Origin: an uncultured Verrucomicrobiota bacterium
GTDB lineage: Bacteria > Verrucomicrobiota > Verrucomicrobiia > Verrucomicrobiales > Akkermansiaceae
Direction: 5' to 3'
Length of the DNA stretch: 54,405 nt
Assembly (NCBI GenBank): GCA_937867415.1
Contig: CALMKO010000057.1
Coordinates: 1-54,405, forward strand
Of the stretch, positions 1-8,932 are shown piece after piece; within the stretch, counting starts at the first letter, position 1, and each line of letters begins with the position of its first letter. A model generated the notes under the pieces. The model did no database searches and was not told the origin of the DNA. It saw nothing but the letters and a program-made list of their open reading frames with translations. Both the position numbers and the translations under genes were made by a program.

Positions 1-602
1 TTGCCGAAGGCGTTGAGCGCCTCATTTTGGGCCTCCGCGAGCAGGCCGGCCAACAACGAAGGTTTTTCCACCACCCTCATGCCTCGGCCGCCACCGCCGA
101 AGGCTGCCTTGATGATGAGAGGAAAGCCGATTTCATGCGCCACGGTAAGCGCTTGATCGGGATCGGTGATGGGTTCCTCCGTGCCCGGCAGGGTGGGGAC
201 CTTGAAGGTGTGGGCCAGAGCGCGAGCTGCCGTTTTATCCCCCATGTTTTCCAGTAAATCCGGGGACGGTCCAATGAAGGTGATTCCCTCGCGGGCACAG
301 GCTCGGGCGAAGTCCGCATTTTCCGAGAGAAATCCGTAGCCTGGGTGGATCATCGTCACGCCCTTCTGCTTTGCCAGGGCGACGATGCCCTCCACATCCA
401 AATAGGCTCCCACCGGGCCCTTTGAGGAATCCAACTGGTAAGCCTCATCCGCCTTGAAGCGGTGGATGGAGAAGCGGTCTTCTTCTGCGAAGATCGAGAC
501 CGTGCGCAGGCCGAGTTCATTCGCGGCGCGAAAGATCCGGATGGCGATTTCACCGCGATTGGCGGCCATGAGTTTGGCTGGGGTTTTTGCAGTCGTGGAC
601 AT
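1..602 (-). CDS. pyc: Pyruvate carboxylase, N-terminal part (cut by window edge)
   Basis: This is the first ~200 residues of a biotin carboxylase module; the rest lies beyond position 1. The start is the ATG at 602, followed by the usual opening of the fold (KLMAANRGEIAIRIFRAA). Further on are SIFAEEDRFSIHRFKADEAY, the HPGYGFLSEN segment and the glycine-rich ATP-grasp loop GGGGRGM near residue 185. The wording around SIHRFKADEAY and GPVGAYLDVEGI fits pyruvate carboxylase better than acetyl- or propionyl-CoA carboxylase. The full enzyme makes oxaloacetate from pyruvate and bicarbonate with ATP, in the cytoplasm. DUF6172 ends 50 bases upstream on the same strand, so the two may share a transcript. 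A separate acetyl-CoA carboxylase AccC cannot be fully excluded without the C-terminal half. Confidence 0.88.
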   Translation of the reverse strand, partial: MSTTAKTPAKLMAANRGEIAIRIFRAANELGLRTVSIFAEEDRFSIHRFKADEAYQLDSSKGPVGAYLDVEGIVALAKQKGVTMIHPGYGFLSENADFARACAREGITFIGPSPDLLENMGDKTAARALAHTFKVPTLPGTEEPITDPDQALTVAHEIGFPLIIKAAFGGGGRGMRVVEKPSLLAGLLAEAQNEALNAFG

Positions 603-652
603 ATTTGGGATTTTTGTGAGGTGTTTGGATGGGTGTTTGGTGAAACGGGATT

Positions 653-937
653 CTATTTCTTCTGGCGGTGGCCGGGGGTGGCGATGATCTCGATGTAAAC
701 CGAGCCGCATTCGCTGGCGGCCGCCTGGTCGATGGCGGGCACGACCTCCTCGACATGCTTGACCTCGGGTGCCGCGTCACCGTGGCCGACCTTGCAGGCA
801 AAGTCCCAGAAGTCCACGCCTTCCGGGAGTGGCTTTTTGCGTTCCCGCTTGAGGTATTTCCGAATGTCGCTTTTGATTTGCTCGACGACGCGTGCCGGTT
901 GGTGATTGGGCGAGGTGAGCGGAAATTGCTTTTTCAT
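653..937 (-). CDS. DUF6172 family protein
   Basis: This is a 94-residue protein of unknown function, read from the ATG at 937. It has the family layout: an N-terminal MKKQFPL strand, a basic stretch KYLKRERKKPLPEGVDFWDF, and a C-terminal GSVYIEIIATPGHRQKK. No signal peptide or membrane segment is visible, so it is probably cytoplasmic. The longer upstream reading in the same frame runs antisense through the divergent carbonic-anhydrase-like gene and was rejected as a start. It lies 50 bases upstream of pyc on the same strand and 69 bases from the divergent gene at 1007. Confidence 0.75.
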   Translation of the reverse strand: MKKQFPLTSPNHQPARVVEQIKSDIRKYLKRERKKPLPEGVDFWDFACKVGHGDAAPEVKHVEEVVPAIDQAAASECGSVYIEIIATPGHRQKK

Positions 938-1006
938 GTCGCCTGCTTCTGTCGATCCGGAGCTTTTTTGTCTAGGATAAGTCGCCGGATTTTTGAAACA
1001 TGCGGC

Positions 1007-1519
1007 ATGGCCATCGAGAATATTGCCGGATTTTCCCCATCGATTCATGAAAGCGCGTTCGTTGCCGCAAGCGCGGACGTGATCGGGCGGGTAACCCTGC
1101 ACGAGGAAACGAGCGTCTGGTATCAAGCCACGCTGCGGGGGGACATCAACGAGATCGTCATCGGCCCGCGCTCGAACGTGCAGGACAATGCGGTGATCCA
1201 TCTGGCGGACGACTACGGCTGCTACGTGGGTGAGTTGGTGACGGTGGGGCACTCGGCCATCCTGCATGCCTGCACGGTGAAGGATGAGGTCTTGATCGGG
1301 ATGGGCGCAATCGTGTTAGACGGCGCGGTGATCGGCGAGCGATCCATCGTCGGGGCAGGGGCCTTGGTGACCGGGGGGACGATCATTCCGCCGGGTTCGC
1401 TGGTGTTAGGTTCGCCGGCGAAGGTGGTGCGCACCTTGTCGCTTCCGGAACAGGCCAAGGTGAAAAGCTGGGCGGAGAAATATGTCAAAGGGTCGCGGGT
1501 TTACCTGGAACGACCTTGA
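1007..1519 (+). CDS. Gamma-carbonic-anhydrase-like hexapeptide protein (YrdA/PaaY type)
   Basis: This is a 170-residue left-handed beta-helix protein. Hexapeptide repeats run from about residue 12 to 150, and the C-terminal helix carries AKVKSWAEKYVKGSRVYLE. The metal-binding histidines of the family are visible in VIHLADD and in VGHSAILHACTV, followed by IGMGAIVLDGAVIG, which is typical of YrdA/PaaY/CaiE proteins. Members are trimeric and bind zinc or iron; some hydrate CO2 and many have no proven activity. The start chosen is the ATG at 1007 (MAIENIAGF). The longer open frame upstream is the shadow of the divergent DUF6172 gene. Neighbouring pyruvate carboxylase uses bicarbonate, so a link is conceivable but is inference only. 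Confidence 0.85.
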   Translation: MAIENIAGFSPSIHESAFVAASADVIGRVTLHEETSVWYQATLRGDINEIVIGPRSNVQDNAVIHLADDYGCYVGELVTVGHSAILHACTVKDEVLIGMGAIVLDGAVIGERSIVGAGALVTGGTIIPPGSLVLGSPAKVVRTLSLPEQAKVKSWAEKYVKGSRVYLERP

Positions 1520-1531
1520 TTTTCATTTTTG

Positions 1532-2986
1532 TTAGAGGCCGTTCACCCTGGCGTTGAGCCGATAGAACACCCGCGGTTTACCATCGATGAAGGTGTCACT
1601 GAACGAGAGTGAGACACTCGTACTTGCGGATAGATTGACACCTGCGGTGGGGAAGAAAAGATTGGTCCCGCTGTCGATGGTGGCGATGGGAGTCCACGCT
1701 CCGAGGGTGGTGCTGCGTTCGATGACGTAACTGAGCCCTTGTGCGTTGAAGCGGTAGGGGACGACCAGCGTGGCTTGGGTGCCTCCGGCGTTACGGGTGA
1801 GCGCAAGGTTCTGGCCACCGCTTGGCACGGTGGGGTTACCGAGTGTGGCGTATTCGAGCGCGTTCGACTGTCCGTCGCCATCGAAATCGAAGTTCGCGGC
1901 GTATTGGGGAGCGGTTGCGGATGGCGGAAGTGTTTCCGAGATCCATGCGTTGAAATTTCCCGTGGATCCCGCTTCATAGGCACCGATGTCGGGTGCGCCG
2001 ATGATGGGAAATCCTCGTTGGTCGCTGGTGATGGTGCTTCCGAGAGCGGCGTTCCGGGCCATGCTCAAGGGCTTGAGGGCGATGGTGGGTGAAGGGCCGC
2101 CGTAATTTGCGAGCGGGCCCAGGTTGAGAGTGGAGGGATTGATTTGATCGCCCGCTTGATTGAAATCGCCGGTCGCATTTCCCGGGCCGATCAGGTTGTA
2201 ACCTTGGCTGGTAAAGGAGTTAACGGCACCCGAGGCGATATCGACACTGCTGTTGGTATTTTGCGCGATGAGACTGTATCTGACGACCGTCTCAGTGGTG
2301 AGATTTCCGGTGCTGCTGATTCCGCTTCCCGAGCCTGTCGGGGCGCTGTTGCCGCTGATCGTGCAGTGAAGCAGAGTGGTCCGGCCAGCGTCATTGGTGA
2401 TCGCGCCCCCCCGGAGAGTGGCCGTATTTCCACTGAAGGTGCAGCGGTTGATTTGGGTCTGGGTGGTGGAGAGGTCCGGACTTGTCGCGCTGAAAAGCGC
2501 GGCTCCGGATGCAGCGGTGTTTCCTGAAAAAGTGCAGCGGTCCAAGGTCAGCGAACCGTTGGTCAGGACTGCGCCACCGGTGCCCGAGTTCGCGGCAAAG
2601 GAGTTTCCGCCACCATTCGCCAAGGTCAAGCAGCGCAAGGTCGCCACGCCGCCACTGACGGAGAGAAGTCGGTGGTTCACATCGCCCGCATCGGTGACAA
2701 GGAGGCCGGCGGGCAGGGCGCTGGCATCCACGGTGACGCCGTCGATGTCATGGATGGTCAGCTGGCTCAGTAGGACGAGGGATTGGCCGCTGAGGTTCGC
2801 GGCGAAAGTGATCGTCTCCGCCCCAGGGGTGGCTGCGGCGAGGGCGAGCGATTCACGTAGCGAACCGGGGCCGGAATCAGCTGAATTCGTAACCACCCGC
2901 GGATCGGCGGGTTGCGCGCTCGTGTGGCTGCCAAAAAGCAGAAACGAGGAGAAAACAGGCCACAACGGGCCGGGGGAGATTTTCAT
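1532..2986 (-). CDS. Secreted parallel beta-helix protein with choice-of-anchor-Q-like repeats
   Basis: This is a 484-residue exported protein. The ATG at 2986 gives a signal peptide (MKISPGPLWPVFSSFLLFGSH) ending near residue 24; the open frame upstream of it has no signal features. A VVTNSADSGPGSLRESL opening, typical of this beta-helix class, is followed by helix rungs with the repeated phrases CTFSGNTA and CTISGNSA, and by SDQRGFPIIGAPDIGAYE, the usual closing of these domains. The last ~100 residues form a separate module beginning FDFDGDGQSNALEYATLGNP and ending in a YVIERSTTLGAWTPI strand. A related module occurs at the ends of the proteins at 18719 and 51037. It is probably outer-membrane or extracellular; its ligand is unknown. 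Confidence 0.8.
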   Translation of the reverse strand: MKISPGPLWPVFSSFLLFGSHTSAQPADPRVVTNSADSGPGSLRESLALAAATPGAETITFAANLSGQSLVLLSQLTIHDIDGVTVDASALPAGLLVTDAGDVNHRLLSVSGGVATLRCLTLANGGGNSFAANSGTGGAVLTNGSLTLDRCTFSGNTAASGAALFSATSPDLSTTQTQINRCTFSGNTATLRGGAITNDAGRTTLLHCTISGNSAPTGSGSGISSTGNLTTETVVRYSLIAQNTNSSVDIASGAVNSFTSQGYNLIGPGNATGDFNQAGDQINPSTLNLGPLANYGGPSPTIALKPLSMARNAALGSTITSDQRGFPIIGAPDIGAYEAGSTGNFNAWISETLPPSATAPQYAANFDFDGDGQSNALEYATLGNPTVPSGGQNLALTRNAGGTQATLVVPYRFNAQGLSYVIERSTTLGAWTPIATIDSGTNLFFPTAGVNLSASTSVSLSFSDTFIDGKPRVFYRLNARVNGL

Positions 2987-3211
2987 AGATTTGAGGTTGA
3001 GGGGAAACCGCACGCGGGATTTGGCTCGATCAGTGGAGTCGATTCTGGGGGGGCTAGCAACTGATTTCTGTGAGGCCTGGATCACGGGATCACGTAGCGC
3101 AAAGGGCTGGCTCCCGTGGCTGATTCCCGTAGGGGGGGAAGATCAAGATCTTTTCAAATCGACCGTTCCAGCCTTGCGTGGTGGCGGCGGCGTCGCTAAT
3201 TGTCCGCCCGC

Positions 3212-4447
3212 ATGGCTACGATCAACTCCAACTTCCTCAAGCTTAAAGCAGGTTACCTCTTTCCTGAAATCGCCCGCCGCGTCCGGGTTTACACCGAAGA
3301 AAACCCTGAAAAGGCGGCGCGCATCATCCGTTGCGGCATCGGCGACGTGACCGAGCCGCTGCCTCCGGCGGTGGTGAAGGCGATGCATGAGGGAGTCGAT
3401 GAGATGGCGGATCGCAGCACCTTCAAGGGCTATGGCCCGGAGCAGGGGTATGAATTTCTCCGCCAGGCGATCGTGGAGAATCAATTCGCGGATCTCGGCA
3501 TCTCCGCTGACGAGGTTTTCATTTCAGATGGCTCCAAGTGCGACACCGGCAACATCCTCGACATCTTCGGCAAGGGCAATGTCATCGCCATCACCGATCC
3601 GGTGTATCCCGTCTATGTGGACACCAATGTGATGGCGGGCAACACCGGCGACGCCGATGAAAACGGAGCCTACGCAGGACTCGTCTATCTGCCGTGCAAT
3701 GCTGCGAACAAGTTCGTCGCGGATGTCCCAAGCGAGAAGGCGGATTTGATCTATCTTTGCTTTCCCAACAACCCGACCGGAGCCGTGGCAACCCGCGCGC
3801 AACTGGAAGCATGGGTGAAATACGCCAAGGCGAACGATGCCATCATCCTCTTCGACGCCGCCTACGAGGCTTTCATCCAGGATCCTGAAATTCCGCGGTC
3901 GATTTTTGAAATCGAAGGCGCGCGCGACGTCGCTATGGAGTTCCGCAGCTTTTCGAAAAATGGTGGTTTCACGGGGGTGCGGTGCGCTTACATCGTGATT
4001 CCGAAAACCCTGACGGGAAAATCGGACACCGGAGAACGCGTGGCCATTCACCAGCTTTGGAGCCGCCGCCACAGCACCAAGTTCAACGGTGCCAGCTACC
4101 CGGTGCAGAAAGCCGCTGCGGCGGTGTTTTCCGAGGAGGGCAAGCAGCAAGTGAGCACATTGATCTCGCACTACATGGGAAATGCCAAGCTGCTGCGCGA
4201 GGCCGCCACGGCGGCGGGGCTTCCGGTCTTCGGAGGTGAGAACGCGCCTTACGTATGGGTCGGCTGTCCTGCCGGGATGAGTTCGTGGGACATGTTTGAC
4301 AAGATGCTGGGCGAGGCTCAGGTGGTGATCACCCCCGGCTCTGGATTCGGTTCGGCGGGTGAGGGGTATTTCCGCATTTCCGCCTTCAATTCGCGGGCAA
4401 ATGTCGAGGAGGTCTGCCGACGGCTTCAAGCGCTGGTGCAGCGCTGA
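3212..4447 (+). CDS. dapL: LL-diaminopimelate aminotransferase
   Basis: This PLP enzyme converts tetrahydrodipicolinate plus glutamate directly into LL-diaminopimelate, the short route to lysine and peptidoglycan known from PVC bacteria, Chlamydia and plants. The ATG at 3212 gives 411 residues, the family's usual length; a TTG four codons upstream is less likely. Visible marks are the N-terminal [20 protein letters not shown], the [20 protein letters not shown] segment, [13 protein letters not shown], the FPNNPTG motif near residue 185, and [14 protein letters not shown] with the PLP lysine at about 249. It is cytoplasmic. It stands alone between a divergent secreted-protein gene and a convergent gene 22 bases downstream, so no dap operon is evident. 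Confidence 0.95.
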   Translation: MATINSNFLKLKAGYLFPEIARRVRVYTEENPEKAARIIRCGIGDVTEPLPPAVVKAMHEGVDEMADRSTFKGYGPEQGYEFLRQAIVENQFADLGISADEVFISDGSKCDTGNILDIFGKGNVIAITDPVYPVYVDTNVMAGNTGDADENGAYAGLVYLPCNAANKFVADVPSEKADLIYLCFPNNPTGAVATRAQLEAWVKYAKANDAIILFDAAYEAFIQDPEIPRSIFEIEGARDVAMEFRSFSKNGGFTGVRCAYIVIPKTLTGKSDTGERVAIHQLWSRRHSTKFNGASYPVQKAAAAVFSEEGKQQVSTLISHYMGNAKLLREAATAAGLPVFGGENAPYVWVGCPAGMSSWDMFDKMLGEAQVVITPGSGFGSAGEGYFRISAFNSRANVEEVCRRLQALVQR

Positions 4448-4469
4448 AGCCGCCTGAATGGCAACCCGC

Positions 4470-7400
4470 TCACTTGAGTTCGGCCGCAGTCCACGGGGAC
4501 TTGCGGTCGGCATGCTTGGCGCGGGTCTGCTTGACAAAATCCTCACTTACCGAAGTCGCGTCGTTCGACCATGATTGGCGCACGTAGGTCAGCACATCGG
4601 CGATTTCCGAGTCCTTCAGATCCGTGTGAGGAGGCATCATGTTGTTGAACTTCTGGCCGGCGATCTCGATGGGTCCTTGCAGGCCGGCGAGCACGATCCG
4701 GACAGGGATGGAAGGATCACCCAGCGCCCAATCCACACCGTCAAGCGGGGGGAATGCGCCAGGGACGCCTTTGCCGTCCGGTCCATGACAGGCGATGCAG
4801 GTGCGCGCGTAAACCGCGGCGCCGCGTTCGTGAACGGCCGCGACGGGGACATTTTTGCGAACCAACTCCTTGGCGGGTGCACCCGGAGACGCGCCGGCGC
4901 TGTGATGTTTGGCCAAGGCATCCAGCGCCGCCTCGATGGTGCCGCCGCCCAAAGCCTGGAGGTAAACATCGTCGAAGTAGGCGGTGCCCGTGCCGCCTCC
5001 ATAGCCACCGAAGAGGCAGTGGAGGAGCACCTTCGACTCGCCACCGCTGTTGAACTCGATGCTGAATTCCTTCCAGTCCTTGGTTCCTGAGAGGGCCTCG
5101 CTGGCGGTGCCACCGTGCTGATTGAACATCGCCCCGCGGCCGCCGGTGTTTTTGAGATCCTCCGTGCGGATCCAACCGCCGAAGCGGTAGCGGGTGTTCG
5201 GGCTGACGGTGATTTCCGCTCCCGCGCCGATGTCGGCTGGCGAGGAGGCGGTGATTTTCAAGGCGCTTCCGCCATTGCGGCCACCGGGGGAAATGGTGAT
5301 TTGCACACTGTCCGGTGCCCCCATCGAGTAGGGACGCAAGCTCCAATCACCGAGGCTTGGGCCGTCGAAACCGGGGTCATTCAGGAGATTGACCGAAGCG
5401 GTGCTGGCGGCAGGGACGGATCCCGCAGCGGCAAGCACGGCGGCGGCATGGCGGCGGGCGGCGGCTTGCCAGGCACTGGCGAGCGTGACGTCTGGAAGAA
5501 TGAGGTCCTTTTTCGCGACAAGCGTGGCGTGAAGGGCCTTGCCGATCTTCTCGGAAGGGGCGACTCGGGCGAGGGCGACGAAAGCTTCCGCGAGTTCGCG
5601 GGCATCGGCTGCGGGGATCAAGGAGTCCTTGATGAGAGCGCCCGCCAGGTTTTCATCGGCTGGAGCGACCTGGAGCGCGGCACGGCGGAGCCCCCGGTTC
5701 GACGAGGCAAGGGCCATCCGCACCGTCTCTGCATCGAGGGTGCCGAGGCCTTGCAAGGCGTAGAAAGCGTGCATCGCAGCACGGCCAGCGGTGTTTGATT
5801 TCACGATTTCCCTGAGCTTGACGGCGGCGCCGGGCGAGCCGGATTCCACGATCAGGCGCTGGGCTTGGAGCCTCCAGAACTGGTTGGGATGGGCGAGCGC
5901 GGCGAGAAGCGGGGCGAGCTCGGTGGTGGTGAGTTGCGGGTATGGATCGTTCCGGCTGTCCTTGGGATAGACCCGCAGGACGCGGCCGTGCTTAACGTCG
6001 CGGACAGGCGATTCATAGGCGTTGCCACGGCCGTTTTTGGCGGCGTAGCCGGCGGATTGCACATTCGGTGTCGGGTTGTGCTGGATGATGAGGTTATACC
6101 AATCCGCGATCCAGACGGCACCGTCCGGGCCGGTTTCCGCAGCGACCGGGCCGGACCAGGCGTCGGCACTCGCGTAAAGGTTGTTAGGAAGCTGCCGGGA
6201 GACGTAGCCCGCACCTTTTTGCGTGATGAGAAACTGGCCGACAAGCTTGCCGGTGGGTTCACAAACGAAGGCGATTTTCTCGCGATACTCCTCGGGGAAG
6301 CGATCAGCCGTGTAAAATGAATGTCCGGCGGCGGAGGTATAGCGGTCGTGTTGGTCGACCTGGCGGATGTCCATGGAAGCGGGGAAAAACTTTGGATTTC
6401 CGTCGTCGTTCGGCGTCTTGGGCTGGGGAAGGCCGGCTTGTGCGTAGATGTCCTTGGCGAAGGTGTAATACCAGGATGGATTGCCATTGGCAGTGGAGCC
6501 GAGGATGTCGAAGTCGGACGTAAAGCCGAGTCCCCAGGTGTTGTTGGTGGTGTTTTGCAGGAACTCGAGTTTGCTGCCATCCGGCTTGAAGCGGAAGAGT
6601 CCGGTGGAGAACTTGTGCTGCTCGCCGCCGACGGTGCCATCGAATCCGGCATAGCCGATGGTGGCGTAGATCCAGTTGTCGAGCCCGTAGCGCAGATTCG
6701 AGACCCCGGCGTGGGTGTCATTGGTATGAAACCCGCTGAACAGCACTTGGCGGACGTCGGCCTTGTCGTCGCCATCGGTATCCTTGAGGAAAAGCATCTC
6801 CGAGCCATTCGTGCAGATGAGGCCACCGTTGGCAAAAACCGCAGAGGTGGGAATGGAGAGTTTGTCGGCGAAGAGGATGAATTGATCCGCCTTGCCGTCG
6901 CCATTGGTATCCTCGCAGAGGTGGATGCGGTCGTGGCCGATGTTTCCCGCCTGCAGGTTGTTCGGATAGTCCACAGTCTCGATGACGTAGGCGCGGCCAC
7001 GGTGATCCCAGGTGATGTAGATCGGGTTGACGATGTCCGGCTCGCTGGCGAAGAGTGAGATGTCAAAGCCGGTTGGGACCTGGGCGAGCTTAAGCGAATC
7101 CTGCGGGGAAAGAGGCTTTTGTCCGCTGGTGATGGTCTTGCGCTCGCGGTAGCCGGGCAGGATCATTTCCTCCTGCTCCAGCTTGGGCAGCATCAGGGCC
7201 GTCAATTTGGCGCGGACCTCCGCACCGACGCTCCAGAGGATGGCCCGGCGCAGGAGTTCGTGGAAGGCCGGTTGTTCCCAGCAGCGCATGTCATGGCCGT
7301 AAGCGGTGTAGAAAACCTTACCCTTCCCCTGATCGCGCACCCAGGTCCACGGCTCCTTGTCGCGCAGCTGCAGAATCGTGCGGTCGTCGCCATGCCGGTC

Positions 7401-7928
7401 ATGCACATACGTTTCATCCCAGGTTTCAAATCCCTTGTAGCCGCGCATGACCGGGTGCTCCGGCGCGACGATGGTGGTGGTGAAAACCTCGGCACCGTGG
7501 GATTTGAAGCGTCCACCGACAAGCTTGACGAAGGTGTCCGAGCCACCGAAGCAGGCGGAAGCGCAATGGATCGGCAGGAACGCGCCACCATCCTCGACAT
7601 AGCCGAGCAGCGCCTTTTCCTGAGCAGGCTCCATGGCTTCGTTCTGTTTCCAGTTGCCGTAGAGCATGAGGCCATCATAGCGGTCGAGCACGTCGCGGCG
7701 GAGATCGGAGAGCGTCTCGGTGTAGGTCAGTTGGATGCCTTCCGTGCCGAGGGCCTTCTTGAGCACGCGGTAGCGTTCGACCGGATCGTGGCCGGGATGG
7801 GCAGCGGTGGGGGCGCCGAGGAAAAGAATCTGCACCTTGCGGGGTGCAGGCGCGGTTTGTTTCGTAGTTTGCGACAGGCCGATGGCGACGGCGAGAATCC
7901 CGAGCGGGAGAAAGAGAATTTTTTTCAT
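4470..7928 (-). CDS. ThuA domain + PVC-type membrane dehydrogenase + cytochrome c fusion
   Basis: This is an exported 1152-residue modular protein. A signal peptide covers residues 1-20. A ThuA-like (glutamine-amidotransferase-like fold) domain at about 30-245 carries GGAFLPIHCAS and a WDETYVHD-like segment. A PVC-type dehydrogenase beta-propeller follows at about 280-680, with repeated D-N/T-D-G-D-K/G-A-D motifs, then alpha-helical HEAT-like repeats at about 680-840, and a CBM4/9-type jelly roll at about 850-1010. A C-terminal cytochrome c has CIACH at about 1044-1048 and a likely axial methionine in NNMMPP. Such proteins are abundant in Planctomycetes and Verrucomicrobia and are thought to oxidise sugars or polyols in the periplasm, passing electrons to the haem; the substrate is unknown. 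It is divergent from the PAS-AraC gene at 8042, which probably controls it. Confidence 0.85.
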   Translation of the reverse strand: MKKILFLPLGILAVAIGLSQTTKQTAPAPRKVQILFLGAPTAAHPGHDPVERYRVLKKALGTEGIQLTYTETLSDLRRDVLDRYDGLMLYGNWKQNEAMEPAQEKALLGYVEDGGAFLPIHCASACFGGSDTFVKLVGGRFKSHGAEVFTTTIVAPEHPVMRGYKGFETWDETYVHDRHGDDRTILQLRDKEPWTWVRDQGKGKVFYTAYGHDMRCWEQPAFHELLRRAILWSVGAEVRAKLTALMLPKLEQEEMILPGYRERKTITSGQKPLSPQDSLKLAQVPTGFDISLFASEPDIVNPIYITWDHRGRAYVIETVDYPNNLQAGNIGHDRIHLCEDTNGDGKADQFILFADKLSIPTSAVFANGGLICTNGSEMLFLKDTDGDDKADVRQVLFSGFHTNDTHAGVSNLRYGLDNWIYATIGYAGFDGTVGGEQHKFSTGLFRFKPDGSKLEFLQNTTNNTWGLGFTSDFDILGSTANGNPSWYYTFAKDIYAQAGLPQPKTPNDDGNPKFFPASMDIRQVDQHDRYTSAAGHSFYTADRFPEEYREKIAFVCEPTGKLVGQFLITQKGAGYVSRQLPNNLYASADAWSGPVAAETGPDGAVWIADWYNLIIQHNPTPNVQSAGYAAKNGRGNAYESPVRDVKHGRVLRVYPKDSRNDPYPQLTTTELAPLLAALAHPNQFWRLQAQRLIVESGSPGAAVKLREIVKSNTAGRAAMHAFYALQGLGTLDAETVRMALASSNRGLRRAALQVAPADENLAGALIKDSLIPAADARELAEAFVALARVAPSEKIGKALHATLVAKKDLILPDVTLASAWQAAARRHAAAVLAAAGSVPAASTASVNLLNDPGFDGPSLGDWSLRPYSMGAPDSVQITISPGGRNGGSALKITASSPADIGAGAEITVSPNTRYRFGGWIRTEDLKNTGGRGAMFNQHGGTASEALSGTKDWKEFSIEFNSGGESKVLLHCLFGGYGGGTGTAYFDDVYLQALGGGTIEAALDALAKHHSAGASPGAPAKELVRKNVPVAAVHERGAAVYARTCIACHGPDGKGVPGAFPPLDGVDWALGDPSIPVRIVLAGLQGPIEIAGQKFNNMMPPHTDLKDSEIADVLTYVRQSWSNDATSVSEDFVKQTRAKHADRKSPWTAAELK

Positions 7929-8022
7929 GCGATGCAGCGAAGTGACTCAGTCAGGATTTTCCTTAACGTGTCGAGGATGATGATTATTTCAAGGAACATC
8001 TGCTTGTAGAATCACGGGTTCT

Positions 8023-8040
8023 TTGTGTAAGATCGCGCCA
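8023..8040 (+). promoter_or_regulatory. Candidate operator, copy 1 (TTGTGTAAGAT-N2-CGCCA)
   Basis: This 18-base site ends one base before the PAS-AraC start codon, in the 113-base gap between that gene and the divergent ThuA/cytochrome gene. Its reverse complement recurs at 8837-8854 with 16 of 18 positions identical. The placement suggests a binding site for the AraC protein encoded between the two copies; that assignment is inference. Confidence 0.55.
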
Positions 8041-8041
8041 C

Positions 8042-8812
8042 ATGATGGAACTCGAGGTCAAGAAAAAATGGGACAAGCGGCTTCAGCCAGGGCAATTTCG
8101 TCACCTGTTCGATCACCTGCCGGGGACGCTTTTTTTCGCCAAGGATCTCACGGGTCGTTTGATGGCGGCCAATCCAGCATTTGTGAAACGCTGCGGATTT
8201 GTCCATGAAGCTGAAATCATCGGCATTTCCGACAGCTTGATTTTTTCACCGCGCCTGGCGGAAAAATACCGGAAGGACGATGCCGAGGTGTTCTCAACCG
8301 CCCGCCCCTTGCTGGGCATCATCGAACTGTTTCCGAATCAAGAGGGAAAGCCCGAGTGGTTTGTCACCGACAAGCTGCCGCTCTTTGATATCGCCGGGAA
8401 TGTTTGCGGCTTGTGTGGGACCGTGCGCAGCTATGATGCACAGCGCGCTGCGATGCAGCCGTACTTGGAGTTGGCCAAGGTGGCGGACCATTTGAAGCTA
8501 CATTTCCGAGAAAAACTCGATGTGCCGCTATTGGCAAAAATCGCCGGCATGTCAGTGCGGCAGTTCGAACGGAAGTTCCGTGCGACGTTTCAGATCACAC
8601 CTCAGGAATACATGATCCGGATGCGTGTGATCGAAGCTTGCGATCTTCTGGCGCGCACCAACCAAGCGGTCACCATGGTGGCACTGGAATCCGGATTCTA
8701 CGATCACAGCGACTTCGCCCGGCAGTTCCGCAAGCACATGGGGCAGACCGCGAGTCAATACCGCATGGAACGCCGCAGAGAGGTGTCGGCGCCGCCGCTG
8801 ACCGAGCGTTGA
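8042..8812 (+). CDS. PAS-domain AraC-family transcriptional regulator
   Basis: This is a 256-residue cytoplasmic regulator. Residues ~15-130 form a PAS domain (LFDHLPGTLFFAKDLTGRLM, then a VTDKLPLFDIAGNVCGLCGT strand). Residues ~145-245 form two AraC helix-turn-helix motifs (LLAKIAGMSVRQFERKFRATF and VALESGFYDHSDFARQFRKHMG). PAS-AraC fusions are typical of Verrucomicrobiota and probably sense a small ligand or metabolic state. Two adjacent ATGs (8042, 8045) are possible starts. The gene lies between the divergent ThuA/cytochrome gene and the co-directional Gfo/Idh gene 120 bases downstream. Both flanks carry copies of one 18-base site, so it probably controls both neighbours and itself. A paralogue is at 35311-36057. 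Confidence 0.9.
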   Translation: MMELEVKKKWDKRLQPGQFRHLFDHLPGTLFFAKDLTGRLMAANPAFVKRCGFVHEAEIIGISDSLIFSPRLAEKYRKDDAEVFSTARPLLGIIELFPNQEGKPEWFVTDKLPLFDIAGNVCGLCGTVRSYDAQRAAMQPYLELAKVADHLKLHFREKLDVPLLAKIAGMSVRQFERKFRATFQITPQEYMIRMRVIEACDLLARTNQAVTMVALESGFYDHSDFARQFRKHMGQTASQYRMERRREVSAPPLTER

Positions 8813-8836
8813 CGCGTTTTGCGCTCTCGCGGGAAT

Positions 8837-8854
8837 TGGCGGAATCTTACACAA
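8837..8854 (-). promoter_or_regulatory. Candidate operator, copy 2 (inverted relative to 8023-8040)
   Basis: Read on the minus strand this site gives TTGTGTAAGAT-N2-CGCCA, matching 8023-8040 at 16 of 18 bases. It lies 24 bases after the AraC stop codon and 78 bases before the Gfo/Idh start, where an upstream activator site would be expected. The opposite orientation of the two copies is clear in the sequence; binding by the AraC protein is inferred. Confidence 0.55.
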
Positions 8855-8932
8855 GCACGCCGCCAATCTACAAGCCGGAAATCTGAATCCAGCTATCCTG
8901 ACGGCCGTATCCAACCCCAGAACATCCCACCC

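Noticed and set aside
3139-3152. AAGATC-AA-GATCTT inverted repeat upstream of dapL
   Set aside because: It is short, has no second copy nearby, and is likely by chance in a 225-base gap.
3524-4546. 340-codon minus-strand frame across dapL
   Set aside because: It is antisense to an enzyme with all catalytic motifs intact and has no family resemblance.
7119-8009. Long plus-strand open frame (296 codons) opposite the ThuA/cytochrome gene
   Set aside because: It is antisense to a clearly recognised protein and has low-complexity composition with no domain; a shadow of GC-rich coding on the other strand.
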